DNA of 64,000 nt from Puia dinghuensis (GTDB taxonomy: Bacteria; Bacteroidota; Bacteroidia; Chitinophagales; Chitinophagaceae), in contig JAMFSL010000006.1 in the NCBI GenBank assembly GCA_026225275.1, positions 1 to 64,000 of the forward strand. The letters run 5' to 3'. Shown piece after piece: positions 34,863 through 45,759 of the stretch. Both the position numbers and the translations under genes were made by a program. The first letter of the stretch is position 1; each line of letters starts with the position of its first letter. A model generated the notes under the pieces. That model was not told the DNA's origin, ran no database searches, and was given only the letters and a program-made list of their open reading frames with translations.

Positions 34863-37800
34863 TCAGCCGTCGGCCACCTTGCGCGAAGGCATCGACCATT
34901 TCTCCAACAGTTCCATCAACTCATCCAGTCGCACCGGCTTGCTGATATAATCATCCATACCCGCCTCCAGGCAGTCTTCTTTATCTCCCCGCATGGCATT
35001 GGCAGTCAACGCTATAATGACAGGCTGATGCCCCGAACGACGCCGGATCATCCGCGTGGCCTCCAACCCATCTATCTCCGGCATCTGTATATCCATCAGG
35101 ATGAGATCATATTCCCCCGGCGCACTCACCGCCTGCGACCCATTGTCCACACAATCCGGCTCATATCCCAGATTACCCAGGATATGCAGGATCAACTGCT
35201 GGTTGATAACATTGTCTTCCGCCACCATGATCCTGTACGGAAAATCACCCGCAAAATTTTTATCCATCACCCTTTGCTCTTTTTTCACCATCGTCGGATT
35301 GAATTTTCCCACCTTTGTCCGGATCGTAAAGGTAAACAGCGTGCCTTCCCCTACCTGGCTTTGCACCGATATCTTTCCACCCATCAGCCTAACCAGTTTC
35401 TCGCTGATCGCCAACCCAAGACCCGTCCCTCCATATTTACGCGTTGTCGAAGAATCAACCTGCGAGAAAGACTTGAATAGCATGCCGATCTTTTCCGCCG
35501 GTATCCCTATCCCCGTATCGCGTACCTCGAATACCAGGTCTATCGCCCCCACCGCATCCTTGCTCAACATACTCACCCCCACAAAGATCTCCCCTTCATG
35601 GGTGAATTTTATCGCATTGCTCACCAGGTTAATCAACACCTGCCGTAACCGTAGGGCATCGCCAACAATCTGCGGCGGCACATCCCCTTCGATCCAGCAC
35701 AGCAGTTTCAGCCCGGATTGCAGTGCCTTTTCGTAGAACAAGTCCAGTACTCCTTCAAGACACCCCCGTAGATCGAAATCCGCTTGCTCAATATCCATTT
35801 TACCCGAATCGATCTTGGAATAATCCAGTATATCATTTAGCACACTCAGCAGGCTTTCCCCACAAGAGAGGATCGTAGCATTATATTCTCGCTGCTGCCG
35901 CGTTAGTTGCGTTTTCTCCAGCAATGATGACATGCCGATAACACCATTCATCGGCGTCCGGATTTCATGGCTCATCGTAGCCAGGAAAATACTCTTCGCC
36001 TTGTTCGCCTGCTCCGCCTCTTCCCGGGCATGTTCCGCCTCTTCCCTCGCTTTACGCTCCTCCTGGCTCAGCATCGTAAGCCTCTCCGTTCGCTCCTGCA
36101 CCTGCCGTTCCAATTCCCGCGTCAGCGCATTTATAGTATTGATCCGCAAACGCACAAAGGCGACGATGCTTCCGATAATGAAAAGGACCAGCAGTACCCG
36201 AAACCATGTCGTATTCCAGAATGCCGGCTGGATCTCCACTGGTAGGGTCAATATCTTCTCCGACCACTGCCCGTCGTTATTCAGGCCCTTGACTTTGAAC
36301 ACATAATGACCCGGATCCAGGTTAGTATAAGTGGCCGATCGCCTCGTACCTACATAATTCCACTCCTTGTCAAAGGGCGCCAGCATATACGCATATTGCT
36401 TCTTTTCCCTGTCCGTGTAATTCAGCGAGGCAAAGGCAAAAGAAAAAACAGAACTCTTATAGGGCAAAGTAATATGCCGTGTTTCGGAAATCGCCATTGG
36501 CAGCGCCGCAGGCCCTTTACTATCTTCCCCGATCTGCACTTCCTGGTTGAAGACCTGGAAACTTGTCATCACCAGGGGCGCATCGAAATGATCGTAGGGC
36601 ACATGCTCAGGAGAAACTTCGTTGAACCCGTTGATACCCCCGAAATATAGTAGACCCGAACGGGTGCTACAATAAGCCTGTTCCTTGAATTCATTCGCCT
36701 GCAGCCCGTCCGCTACAGTGAAAGGATGGATCTGGTTATGCACCCGATCCCACCGGCAGAGACCCTTATTCATGCTGATCCAGAAACAACCCGTCGAATC
36801 CTCCAATACCCCGAAAATCACATTGTCCGGTAATCCATCATTGGTCGTATAAGTCGTAAAGCGGTTCGCATTGACCTCAAATCGGGATAGCCCCTCTGTT
36901 GTGCTGATCCAAAGATCCCCATTTTTGGACTCGATGATATTATTGATGTAATCGCTGCAAATACTATTTTGCCCGGCCATGTGACGATAATGAGAAAACC
37001 TGCCCGTCAAGGGATTATACAGATCCATCCCTCCCCCGTCCGTCCCGATCCACAGCCGGCCCTTACTATCCTGCATTACCGCATGGATGTTATCGTTGAT
37101 CAGGCTCGTAGGATCCTTGTCGTCATGACGATGATGGATAAAGGCCTGGCGTTCCGGATCATACTCGTCTAATCCCCCGCCATAAGTGCCTACCCACATC
37201 CGATGGTCCTGGTCCTCACAAAGTGTCCAGACCCGATCATCTACCAGGCTGACGGCATCTCCCGGACGATGCCTCAAATTTTGATACGTATTGCTCCTTC
37301 GGTTGAATATCGTCAATCCATCCCCCCAGGTGCCGATCCATAGATTGCCCTTGCTGTCCCCGGTTACCCTCAGAACGAAATTGCCGCAAATACTATTCGG
37401 ATTACCCGGCGTATGCCGGTAATGCGTGAACTGCCCCGTCCTTCGGTCCAGCAGGTTCAGCCCGCCACCGTCGGTGCCCACCCATAAACCTTGCGATGCA
37501 TCCTCGTAAAGACAGAGCACCTGGTTGCTGCTCAAACTATTCGGGGAAGAATTATGCTTGTAATGAATGAATTTCCGGGAATCCCGGTTCACAAAATCGA
37601 TCCCGCCGGTAAAGGATCCCAGCCACATATTCTGCTTGGAATCCATATAGATCGACCATAGCGAGTTGGTCGAAACACTTGCCGGATCGATTTCATCATG
37701 GCGGTAGTGATATACGACTCCCGAGATTGGATTAAGGATGATCAGCCCGTCATTCTCCGTTCCGATCCAGATATTCCCTTCGCCATCCTCGGTCGTCATG

Positions 37801-38627
37801 TTGACCAGGTGACTGGTAATGCCTCTCTCCTGTGAATTTTCGCCCGGGTAATGAACGAACTCACCCGTCGACGGATCCAGCAGCCGGTCAAGACCTGTAT
37901 TCGTTCCCACCCACAGCCGATTTCTACTATCCCAAAAAACGCTGGTGATGTCATTGCTTCGTATTGATCCCGGCTTGCTATCACTATGGGCGAATCGCCG
38001 CCACGTACCGGTCGACGGATTTAGCCAGCACAGCCCGTTATGAGTGGCTATCCAGATCCGGTGTTCCTTATCTTCCGCCAGCATCTTAATATAATTGCCT
38101 CCCGGACCGTTATTATCGCCGTCACGATGGACATAATGGACGAATCTGCCCGGCGAATCCATTCGGTTCAAGCCTCCGTCTTCCGTTCCCACCCAGATGG
38201 CCCCCTGACTATCCTTCAGCAGCGACACTACCAGGTCGCTCGATAAACTGTTCGGATCGTTCTGATGATGCTTGAAATGCTCGAAATGGTCTGTCTTCCG
38301 GTCATACCGGTCCAAACCGCCGCCCCAGGTGCCAATCCAGAGATTACCCTTGTCATCCTCGATCATGGCGTTGACCTGGTTATTGGCGAGACTTTTGTTG
38401 TCTCCTATCTGGTTCTTATAAACTGTGAAAGAATACCCATTGTATTTATTCAACCCTTCCCTCGTGCCGAACCACATGAATCCCCGGCTATCCTGTATAG
38501 AGCAGATTACATTACTCTGCGACAGACCCTGAGCCGTTCCAATATGCTCAAACGAAAGATGCGCCGTTTGAGAATAAGCGATATTGGACAGCAGCAAAAG
38601 ACAACATAGGTTGCGGAAAGGGGTCAT
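34863..38627 (-). CDS. Hybrid two-component sensor: Reg_prop-Y_Y_Y-kinase-REC
   Basis: The start is moved from 38666 to the ATG at 38627, which gives a signal peptide ([17 protein letters not shown]). Then come about 13 two-component-regulator propeller repeats ([20 protein letters not shown] and similar), a Y_Y_Y domain, one membrane helix near 810, a coiled coil, HisKA with [11 protein letters not shown] near 887 (phospho-His), HATPase ([13 protein letters not shown]) and a receiver domain with phospho-Asp in [13 protein letters not shown] near 1177. Unlike HTCS regulators there is no AraC-type HTH at the end, so the signal must pass to another protein. Its position beside the xyl genes hints at plant-glycan sensing (inference). 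Confidence 0.93.
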   Translation of the reverse strand: MTPFRNLCCLLLLSNIAYSQTAHLSFEHIGTAQGLSQSNVICSIQDSRGFMWFGTREGLNKYNGYSFTVYKNQIGDNKSLANNQVNAMIEDDKGNLWIGTWGGGLDRYDRKTDHFEHFKHHQNDPNSLSSDLVVSLLKDSQGAIWVGTEDGGLNRMDSPGRFVHYVHRDGDNNGPGGNYIKMLAEDKEHRIWIATHNGLCWLNPSTGTWRRFAHSDSKPGSIRSNDITSVFWDSRNRLWVGTNTGLDRLLDPSTGEFVHYPGENSQERGITSHLVNMTTEDGEGNIWIGTENDGLIILNPISGVVYHYRHDEIDPASVSTNSLWSIYMDSKQNMWLGSFTGGIDFVNRDSRKFIHYKHNSSPNSLSSNQVLCLYEDASQGLWVGTDGGGLNLLDRRTGQFTHYRHTPGNPNSICGNFVLRVTGDSKGNLWIGTWGDGLTIFNRRSNTYQNLRHRPGDAVSLVDDRVWTLCEDQDHRMWVGTYGGGLDEYDPERQAFIHHRHDDKDPTSLINDNIHAVMQDSKGRLWIGTDGGGMDLYNPLTGRFSHYRHMAGQNSICSDYINNIIESKNGDLWISTTEGLSRFEVNANRFTTYTTNDGLPDNVIFGVLEDSTGCFWISMNKGLCRWDRVHNQIHPFTVADGLQANEFKEQAYCSTRSGLLYFGGINGFNEVSPEHVPYDHFDAPLVMTSFQVFNQEVQIGEDSKGPAALPMAISETRHITLPYKSSVFSFAFASLNYTDREKKQYAYMLAPFDKEWNYVGTRRSATYTNLDPGHYVFKVKGLNNDGQWSEKILTLPVEIQPAFWNTTWFRVLLVLFIIGSIVAFVRLRINTINALTRELERQVQERTERLTMLSQEERKAREEAEHAREEAEQANKAKSIFLATMSHEIRTPMNGVIGMSSLLEKTQLTRQQREYNATILSCGESLLSVLNDILDYSKIDSGKMDIEQADFDLRGCLEGVLDLFYEKALQSGLKLLCWIEGDVPPQIVGDALRLRQVLINLVSNAIKFTHEGEIFVGVSMLSKDAVGAIDLVFEVRDTGIGIPAEKIGMLFKSFSQVDSSTTRKYGGTGLGLAISEKLVRLMGGKISVQSQVGEGTLFTFTIRTKVGKFNPTMVKKEQRVMDKNFAGDFPYRIMVAEDNVINQQLILHILGNLGYEPDCVDNGSQAVSAPGEYDLILMDIQMPEIDGLEATRMIRRRSGHQPVIIALTANAMRGDKEDCLEAGMDDYISKPVRLDELMELLEKWSMPSRKVADG

Positions 38628-38670
38628 AATAAATGAAATGCCGGTTCCAAGAAGAACGCGTGACAAGACC

Positions 38671-38702
38671 CATTTATTACTTCTATTTTACATTTATTAC
38701 TT
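38671..38702. repeat. 12-bp direct repeat upstream of the hybrid kinase gene
   Basis: CATTTATTACTT occurs at 38671-38682 and 38691-38702, a 20-bp period, within 80 bp upstream of the kinase start. It may be a regulator site on one face of the helix or chance in AT-rich DNA. Confidence 0.35.
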
Positions 38703-38736
38703 ATGCTATATAAGTGTTTCCATCTATTCAAAAACA

Positions 38737-41700
38737 CTAATACTGAAATCCTAATTTTAGCAGCACCATCCCGCCATCAGTCCCCTCAGCATAACAGGCA
38801 GACAACACCATCCGCCTCAGCGGGCTGATCCATATCCCACCCCCATAACCGTCATGCCACTCCTCGCTGGATTGCCCCTGTTGCCAGACCCTGCCGATAT
38901 CGTTGAAGAACTGAAGCCCCAGCGAACCCGGGAAAAGATAGGTCCGGAATTCAGCCAGTTTCACCCGCACATCGAAGTTGTGGAAAAATTCTTCGTCACC
39001 CGTAAAGCGATATTTCCGGTATCCCCGCAGATCTTCCAGCGCTCCCAGCGTCTGCGCCTCATAAAACTCATATTGACCAAATGTCCTGCCCCATCCCACC
39101 CTCGTGGCCAGTACCAGGTCCGCCTTAGTGCTGAAACTGGTGTATAAAGCCAGCGATGAATTCAGCTTCGAATAGGGATGGCTCTCCCCGTTCAGGCCGC
39201 CATAGCTGCTAAATTGATTTTGCCAGAAAATTCCCCGGGAAGGCATGATCTTGTCATTTCGGTTGTCGATCACTGCCGAGAGTCGCCCACCGGCATATAT
39301 CCGGTCTCTGTATAAGTCTGACCGGTTCAACCCGTTCACGGTGAACTGATCTATATAGCGACCTACATTATCCGTGCTGTCCATCGTAAAATATTCTAAC
39401 GCCGGGCCTGCCGCCACAGACAATATACCCAGCCTCCGCCGTAGTTGCATGTCGGCCTCATAGCTGTTGTAACGCGCCCGATAATAGCGTACCCCGTCCT
39501 TGGTGTCCTTCTCATAAACACTCTCGTTTCCAAAGCCGAAGAAATTGACGGTGTTTTCCGGCGCCCGGATATCCAGGTGCGCCAGCAGATCCGCCCGGCC
39601 GACCGCATGAATAGACTCGAAAGAATATTTGAAAGCATAGGCCTTCGTCGCCAGCGAATGATCCAGCGATAAAATATGCAGCTGTTTATAAGGCTCCTTA
39701 TCGAACCCCTGTACGGTATAGTGGAACTGCAACCCCAGAAATACTCCATCGTCGGGGTTATAGGCCACATCCAGCAATGGCGCCAGCACATTGTATTTAA
39801 AGCCCAGCCTGTTCACCGAATTCACCGCCGGATCACCCGACAAGAGTACCCGCCGCGCACCATCTCCCTCAAAAGCTGTTTCTACAGAGTCTTTCCGTTC
39901 CCCTTGCTCCTTCTCGCCTTTCACTCCCTGCGCCGCCGTCCCCACCGAATCTTTCCGTTCCACCCCTTCTTTCAAATCATAGATCCGCGTCTTCCCTGCC
40001 GGCGCCTTCGCCTCCGTGATGAAAAGATCCTTCCCCGGACCACCGATCAGTCGCACGACGATTCCCCCGCCTCCTGCCCCATAGCTATGGAAAACATCAT
40101 CCCCGCCGCGCCCATACAACCTCACCTCCTTCGACTCATCAGCCAGGAATACCCGCTTATACAACACTTTATTATGTTCCCCGTCCTTGTTGATCTTGTA
40201 GACCGTCACCGTCACCGAATCACGACCCCGCTCAATATCGAACCATTCTCTTTTATCACTGCCATAAATACTCACCACCTCAGCCAGGAATCGATAATAC
40301 GTCATCATCTCCTCCACATAATACTGCCTCCTTGCCTTCAATTTGGCAGCGATCGAAGCCAGCGAATAAGGATGCACCGGCGCAGGTTGCAGACTCAACG
40401 CATAATCGATCAGCGAATCCGTCATGGTAGCCAGGACCGCCTCCGCCATCGTGCGCCAGTCTTTTCCCGTCAGTTCAGTCAGATAGTTGTGATCGAAATT
40501 CCGGGCATTATAGTTGAAGGTCCTGATATTCCTTGCCTTCGGCCGGAACCCTTGTAACTGCGGCGACACCCAGTCGGAGCCGGCAAAATGAGGAATTAAA
40601 CCCTGGTTGATAAAAAAAGGCTGATCCCTGTCTCGGGGCACCGGCGAGAACGTCTTACCCTTTCCGTTATCATCCGCCTCCCAACGCCACTGATCCTCAT
40701 GCCTGTCGAAGTCCATGACAAACATATCCAACAACCGCGCCTGTAAAGCCTTTCGCTGATCGATGGAATTGTCATTGTCTTCCTGTAGCTTTTTCTCCAT
40801 ATCAGGCGTACTATAGGTCTTCTTCCCATTGCCCGGCTCCCTCTCCTCCAGGAAACAAAACACATTGGCGAAATCACTCCTGAATTTCCCCAGCCGCGGA
40901 TCATCAGGGACAAAGACCAGTTGCGGACTCGCATGCGGTACCCGCAATGCACTGGCCAATGGCGGAATAGATAACGCCGCATAAGGGTAACTGGCAGAAA
41001 CGCCATCCGTGACCAGATCCTTCACAAAGGCCGCCCCTACCAAAGCCTGGGGCAGCGCCGCATCCGTAATATATTTTTCGACACCCCGCAGGACATATTG
41101 CGTGCCCGCTGCATTTTCCAGCCGTAATGATCGGGTCTCAGTGCCACCCCCACGCTGCAAAGGTTTCCAACCAGTGAGGTCGAATACCTTTACCCTAACC
41201 GGCGCAGCCCATTCCTTCCGGTAATTGTCGCCGATCAGGAACCGCTTCAGGCCGCCGGCCAAAAAATAAGAGGCGGGAGTCACAGTCACAGAATCCGGAA
41301 AGGTACGCGCAAGGGCCACCGTATCGCGCACCGGCGGCGGCAGCGGCGGCAGTCCTGCGATATAAGCCGTTTGATCCAGATCTTTCGCATCCACCGTATA
41401 GAATTTGATGGCCGACCGGCCGCTCTCGCATTGCTCAATCACCGCAAATCCCTGATCGGACCGGGCAAATAAAGAATGGTCTCCCATCTTTACCCTCGCC
41501 GTCGTTGCCCCTGCCCCGCTAACGATATAATAGACACTATCCTGTCCTAATAATTGCAGCGTATGCTCATGACCCGCCACATGCACAATGTTCGGGTGTC
41601 CTTTGATCACCGCTTCCACCTGCTCCCGCAGTTCTTTGTACCGGGGATTACGCGTATCCTGCACATTGCCGAAAACGCCTCTGGCCAATGGGTAGACCGA

Positions 41701-42462
41701 TCCGATCACCGGCAAGGGAATATACAGACCAGAGCTCCAGTCCGTCAGCGGGAAGATATGTTGTTCGAAAGTGAAATATCCGCCATGTTCCCCATGTGTA
41801 TAGAAGGGGTGATGCATGGCCAGTACGATCAACTTGTCAGGATAGGTACTGACAATGTCTTTCAGGGCATCGACGATGGATTTCTCATCCCGGCAATCAC
41901 AGCTGCTTCGCAGGCCGGGCCGGTCATCCTCCTGCTGCAACCACCACTCGCTGTCCATAAAGACCAGCACCATCTTATCGCCCACGGGTAGAGCTACCGG
42001 TCCCGGACAACCGTCTTTCGGCAGCATCTCTACGTTGGCCATACCCGTCGAATCCAGGTACGTTTCTTCATTCCTCAGCTGCTGCCAGCCGCCGGAACGC
42101 CCCTCCCGCCAGTCATGGTCGCCCGGGACAAAGAAAGCCTTCGCTTTTTTGCCTGCAACGACGGATACCTCATCACCTAGTATCCGGATGGCCTCTTCCC
42201 TGCTGGCGCTCCCTTCCGGCGGCATCCCGCCGGGATATATATTGTCACCAAGATAGATCAGCATATTGGCCGTATCGTTCCAGTCCACATGCGCACGCAG
42301 CCAGTCACACACCGGCTGATGCCCGTTAATCAAGGTACCCGCATCCCCTACCAGGAACAACCGCCGCACCACAGGGTCTCGCGCCGTGTCTTGCCCGTAC
42401 GCCCCCTCCAGCATCAAGATGAATAATATACACAGCCCGATCGCCGACATCATTTTTCTCAT
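38737..42462 (-). CDS. Metallophosphoesterase with kinase-like middle region and outer-membrane barrel
   Basis: The 1241-residue protein begins with a signal peptide (ends AYGQ). Residues about 35-310 are a calcineurin-like phosphoesterase with the full metal set: GDAG (39), GDNIYPGG (72), GDHDW (113), HHPFYTHGEHG (216) and GHEHT (297). The middle (about 400-760) holds MDFDRHEDQWRW near 582 and PRDRDQPFF near 607, resembling CotH/HipA-type kinase folds (tentative). The last 350 residues look like a BamA/D15-type barrel (RYYRARYNS, GGIWISPLRRMVLSACYAEG, final KLGFQY). So a phosphoesterase is tied to the outer membrane. It is the third gene of a leftward operon, 17 bp after the GAF-SdiA gene. 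Confidence 0.82.
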   Translation of the reverse strand: MRKMMSAIGLCILFILMLEGAYGQDTARDPVVRRLFLVGDAGTLINGHQPVCDWLRAHVDWNDTANMLIYLGDNIYPGGMPPEGSASREEAIRILGDEVSVVAGKKAKAFFVPGDHDWREGRSGGWQQLRNEETYLDSTGMANVEMLPKDGCPGPVALPVGDKMVLVFMDSEWWLQQEDDRPGLRSSCDCRDEKSIVDALKDIVSTYPDKLIVLAMHHPFYTHGEHGGYFTFEQHIFPLTDWSSGLYIPLPVIGSVYPLARGVFGNVQDTRNPRYKELREQVEAVIKGHPNIVHVAGHEHTLQLLGQDSVYYIVSGAGATTARVKMGDHSLFARSDQGFAVIEQCESGRSAIKFYTVDAKDLDQTAYIAGLPPLPPPVRDTVALARTFPDSVTVTPASYFLAGGLKRFLIGDNYRKEWAAPVRVKVFDLTGWKPLQRGGGTETRSLRLENAAGTQYVLRGVEKYITDAALPQALVGAAFVKDLVTDGVSASYPYAALSIPPLASALRVPHASPQLVFVPDDPRLGKFRSDFANVFCFLEEREPGNGKKTYSTPDMEKKLQEDNDNSIDQRKALQARLLDMFVMDFDRHEDQWRWEADDNGKGKTFSPVPRDRDQPFFINQGLIPHFAGSDWVSPQLQGFRPKARNIRTFNYNARNFDHNYLTELTGKDWRTMAEAVLATMTDSLIDYALSLQPAPVHPYSLASIAAKLKARRQYYVEEMMTYYRFLAEVVSIYGSDKREWFDIERGRDSVTVTVYKINKDGEHNKVLYKRVFLADESKEVRLYGRGGDDVFHSYGAGGGGIVVRLIGGPGKDLFITEAKAPAGKTRIYDLKEGVERKDSVGTAAQGVKGEKEQGERKDSVETAFEGDGARRVLLSGDPAVNSVNRLGFKYNVLAPLLDVAYNPDDGVFLGLQFHYTVQGFDKEPYKQLHILSLDHSLATKAYAFKYSFESIHAVGRADLLAHLDIRAPENTVNFFGFGNESVYEKDTKDGVRYYRARYNSYEADMQLRRRLGILSVAAGPALEYFTMDSTDNVGRYIDQFTVNGLNRSDLYRDRIYAGGRLSAVIDNRNDKIMPSRGIFWQNQFSSYGGLNGESHPYSKLNSSLALYTSFSTKADLVLATRVGWGRTFGQYEFYEAQTLGALEDLRGYRKYRFTGDEEFFHNFDVRVKLAEFRTYLFPGSLGLQFFNDIGRVWQQGQSSEEWHDGYGGGIWISPLRRMVLSACYAEGTDGGMVLLKLGFQY

Positions 42463-42479
42463 TCGTCAGCTTAGTTTGG

Positions 42480-45400
42480 TTAAGGTTGATAAGCAAACTC
42501 CAGCACATTGGCATTGCCCTCTCCTCCCTCATTGGAAATGTACATATTGCCCTGCTTGTCGAATGCCAGCCCCTCCGGCTGCTTGAACAGCACAGGATTC
42601 AATGGATAAATATTTTTGACTTTCCACTGGTCATCCAGCACTAGCAAGGCCTTATTGACACTGCTAATTATATACCATTCGTGCGTCAGGGGATGCCGCG
42701 CCAGACAGGAAGGATGAAACTTCACCGTTTTGTGAATGCTCGTCAGTTTATCCGCCGGTACCTCTACCTTGAAATGCTGCGTGATCGCCAGCGCCCCACC
42801 CGCTCCATATTGCAGCACATACCCCGACACCTCCTTCTGCTGGTCATCATCCGCACAGTTCTTGCACAAAGCGATCAATCGGCCGCCCTCATCCCCATAC
42901 AACCCTTCATACTCGCCCGCCGGCAGGATATGTTCATAGGCCCGCACCGCTTTCGACAGCCCTTCACCACCATCCTTCGACCCCCTTGAACCGCGCACCG
43001 CGTCGACCGGCATAACAAACAGACTCCCATCACTCCGCAACACCACGAACTCCTTGTCGTTTAGCACTGTCACATCCTCATAATCCCCATGCTTGCCAAA
43101 CTTGTGATAAGGAAATTTCGCACCCCCGGGATGAAAATAGAACAGCTTTCCCGTCTCATCCTCTATCGCATACATCGTATCGGGATCGTTTCGCAGAAAA
43201 GTGATCCCCGAAATCTCCCTCAACGGCTCCGGCATAACATATTTCTTCGGCGCCGCCAGGTTATATCCATGCGGTCCGGGCGGAGCAACGGCCTCAACCC
43301 GCGAAGTTTTTTGCGACGGCTTATCCCGATCCCGACACCCACCCAGCGCAGAGAATACCCATAACAACAGAACCATAACCATAACCACCTCGGCCATTTT
43401 CACTCCCACCCTCAATGCCCGCAATCCGGTGACCCCCTGTAATTCCTCGAGTTCCAGATTCTCCACCTCCTGCTTCAACAATTGCTTCTCCTGCAGATAT
43501 TTGATATACCCCGCATATTCTTCAGCCTCCTTATCGTTGAAATAAATGATGGCAATAGTGCCCGGCTGTGTCAGCCGCTCATTCGTATCCCGCACATGTA
43601 CCTTGTCGATCCGCTTCTTGACCATCTGGTACCGGATATTATACCCCCCTTCGACATCGAAACGCCTTTCATCCTTCCGGAAGCTTATATCTATCGACTG
43701 TGTATGCACAAAAATCAATTGCGTCGTCACCATCGGCTCTGTCACCCCCGGGAATAACCCATTCGTCAGCCTCGCAATCGTAGCCATACTGTTCAGCTGC
43801 CACAACCGCAGATTATGCAGGTACAGGACGTCAAACGGTTTGTCCGGCGCAATCGACTGCCCCGTATAGATGTCATACTCCACTCCATCCGTACGGAATT
43901 TCTCGAAATAACAGGGATAAGAGCGCTGTAATTCATCGTTAGCTTCTTCCAGGTGCTGATTGGTCGTTTGATTGATGAGTTGTATCGATCTCTCCAGGTC
44001 ACGCCGGTTCCGGAAAGCAATACCCTCTTCCGGATCGATAGCTTTTAGATAGGGCTCCAGCAATGGAACCATATCCGGCCTGCTGCTGGCGAAGTGCTCC
44101 AGGAAGGCCCCTGCCTCTTCGGAGATGAAAGTATGGAGATTCAGCTCATCCGCTGTCGTCATCCCTCCTTCCAGCGCCCGCTGCCATTGATGACAATGAT
44201 AGATCATCTCCTCCAACAGTTTCAGTTCCACCGCCCGGTACAAAGCCTCAAGGGTTTCAGTCAGGATCCCGAACTGCGTTTGCAGATCCTGCCGCAACGC
44301 ACCATTCCGGCCGATCGTAGAATTGCGGATGTCTATGGCGCCATACAAAGGATAGACCTTCTTGAAATAGATCGTCCCGACAGCCGGCGATTCACCCATT
44401 CGCCGCTGCTGCTCGAACTGCCAGGCGGCCTCGTTGAACTTCCATTCCACCGCCGGTTGCAGCGAAGTGAAATTCTCTTTGATGATCGTTTTGATCCGGT
44501 CGTCGAATTCATCGCTGGCCCGCTGTAATAACTGCGCCAGCAGGGGAATGACGACATCCAGCCGTGACAACAATGCAGCGTCCGGCATCCCGGCCTTCCG
44601 CGAGGCGATTTCCAGCACCCCCGCCAGCCTGTTATTGTAAAAGACAGGCATCAGCCCATAACCCCGTATCCCCGCACGCCGCAAGGATCCCAGGAAAAAA
44701 GGCTCGCCTTCCTGGTAGTCAGGGAACGTCTCATATAAGATCATGCGCGGCTCCCGCATATAATTGTCGAACAGCTCCAGGTAATTCGCCTCTTGCTGCG
44801 GCTCACTTTCCGCAGCCGCTCCCAGCGCACTATGATGACAGCTATCGCCGGAAAAAACCGGCCGGCCGTTGATCTTCAGGAAAGGCATCAGCCCGAATTC
44901 GACATCCTTCGTGCCGCTCAGGATCTGCAAAAGCCCCATCACTTCATCATGGGTAGACCCAAGGTCACAGTGCGCAGGATCCAGGATCAGCGACTTGATA
45001 TTGTTGATCACATAAGCCGTCGTCACATCCGTCACCGTAATGGCAGCAATACCCTGGAACTGGAAGTCCGCTATCGGCAGGTGCTCCATCAACCACAAGA
45101 CGATCTCCGATGCTGGCCGGTGTGAAGGAAATTGCTGCCAATCGACCACCGGCAGCAGTCCCTTCGACACAACATCTACAAACCGGGTATCGATATTCAA
45201 CCGGTAAAAACTCGGCAGCCCGGTACGCTCATTGGGCAGCGAACGGATCAGACTGTCACCGGTAGAAAAGGAAATACTATATAATCGGGACAGGATCACC
45301 GAATAGATCAACTCCAGGTTCAGCTTCCTGCGTTCCCTGTCCTCCTTGTCGACCATACTGGCCCTGACCTGACCAGTGACAGGATCCAGCAATAGATCAT

Positions 45401-45734
45401 AGAAGGCATTCGTGCCATAGACGATCGACGGTTGCATCGGTATCGATAACGCCCACAGATTGTCCCGCTCATCGGCAATCGCCGGGAAAATACTGGAATA
45501 GACCAGTTCCATCAGATCCGCGTAGTTCTGCATCTCCTCCGGCTCCAATAGGTCCTTACCTAGCAAGCGCTCTTCAAAATGATGGATCAGGAAATCGAAA
45601 TACCGCACCTTCTGCGTTTTTTCACGCTGCCGCCGCTCCTTCATAAACCGGATGAAAGCGCGGAAAGACAACCGGGTGTCCAGTTGACTACCTCCCTCCG
45701 GATCTTTTATAATATGAACGATGGAATTCTTCAT
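42480..45734 (-). CDS. GAF-domain protein fused in frame to an SdiA-regulated lipoprotein
   Basis: The ATG at 45734 (MKNSIVHII) is preferred to the TTG at 45746. Residues 1 to about 779 resemble a large soluble Bacteroidota GAF protein (LSFRAFIRFMKERRQREK; GLMPVFYNNRLAGVLEIASRK; YFKKVYPLYGAIDIRNSTIGR; ADELNLHTFISEEA). From 780 the sequence restarts as a lipoprotein precursor, MAEVVMVMVLLLWVFSALGGC, followed by an SdiA-regulated/YjiK-like propeller (EISGITFLRNDPDTMYAIED; EDVTVLNDKEFVVLRSDGSL; FKQPEGLAFDKQGNMYISNE). A ribosome-binding-like GGGAG lies just before that internal ATG, so two separate proteins could also be made. Middle gene of the operon. Confidence 0.78.
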   Translation of the reverse strand: MKNSIVHIIKDPEGGSQLDTRLSFRAFIRFMKERRQREKTQKVRYFDFLIHHFEERLLGKDLLEPEEMQNYADLMELVYSSIFPAIADERDNLWALSIPMQPSIVYGTNAFYDLLLDPVTGQVRASMVDKEDRERRKLNLELIYSVILSRLYSISFSTGDSLIRSLPNERTGLPSFYRLNIDTRFVDVVSKGLLPVVDWQQFPSHRPASEIVLWLMEHLPIADFQFQGIAAITVTDVTTAYVINNIKSLILDPAHCDLGSTHDEVMGLLQILSGTKDVEFGLMPFLKINGRPVFSGDSCHHSALGAAAESEPQQEANYLELFDNYMREPRMILYETFPDYQEGEPFFLGSLRRAGIRGYGLMPVFYNNRLAGVLEIASRKAGMPDAALLSRLDVVIPLLAQLLQRASDEFDDRIKTIIKENFTSLQPAVEWKFNEAAWQFEQQRRMGESPAVGTIYFKKVYPLYGAIDIRNSTIGRNGALRQDLQTQFGILTETLEALYRAVELKLLEEMIYHCHQWQRALEGGMTTADELNLHTFISEEAGAFLEHFASSRPDMVPLLEPYLKAIDPEEGIAFRNRRDLERSIQLINQTTNQHLEEANDELQRSYPCYFEKFRTDGVEYDIYTGQSIAPDKPFDVLYLHNLRLWQLNSMATIARLTNGLFPGVTEPMVTTQLIFVHTQSIDISFRKDERRFDVEGGYNIRYQMVKKRIDKVHVRDTNERLTQPGTIAIIYFNDKEAEEYAGYIKYLQEKQLLKQEVENLELEELQGVTGLRALRVGVKMAEVVMVMVLLLWVFSALGGCRDRDKPSQKTSRVEAVAPPGPHGYNLAAPKKYVMPEPLREISGITFLRNDPDTMYAIEDETGKLFYFHPGGAKFPYHKFGKHGDYEDVTVLNDKEFVVLRSDGSLFVMPVDAVRGSRGSKDGGEGLSKAVRAYEHILPAGEYEGLYGDEGGRLIALCKNCADDDQQKEVSGYVLQYGAGGALAITQHFKVEVPADKLTSIHKTVKFHPSCLARHPLTHEWYIISSVNKALLVLDDQWKVKNIYPLNPVLFKQPEGLAFDKQGNMYISNEGGEGNANVLEFAYQP

Positions 45735-45759
45735 AACAGCCGTCAATAAAGTGAATCAC

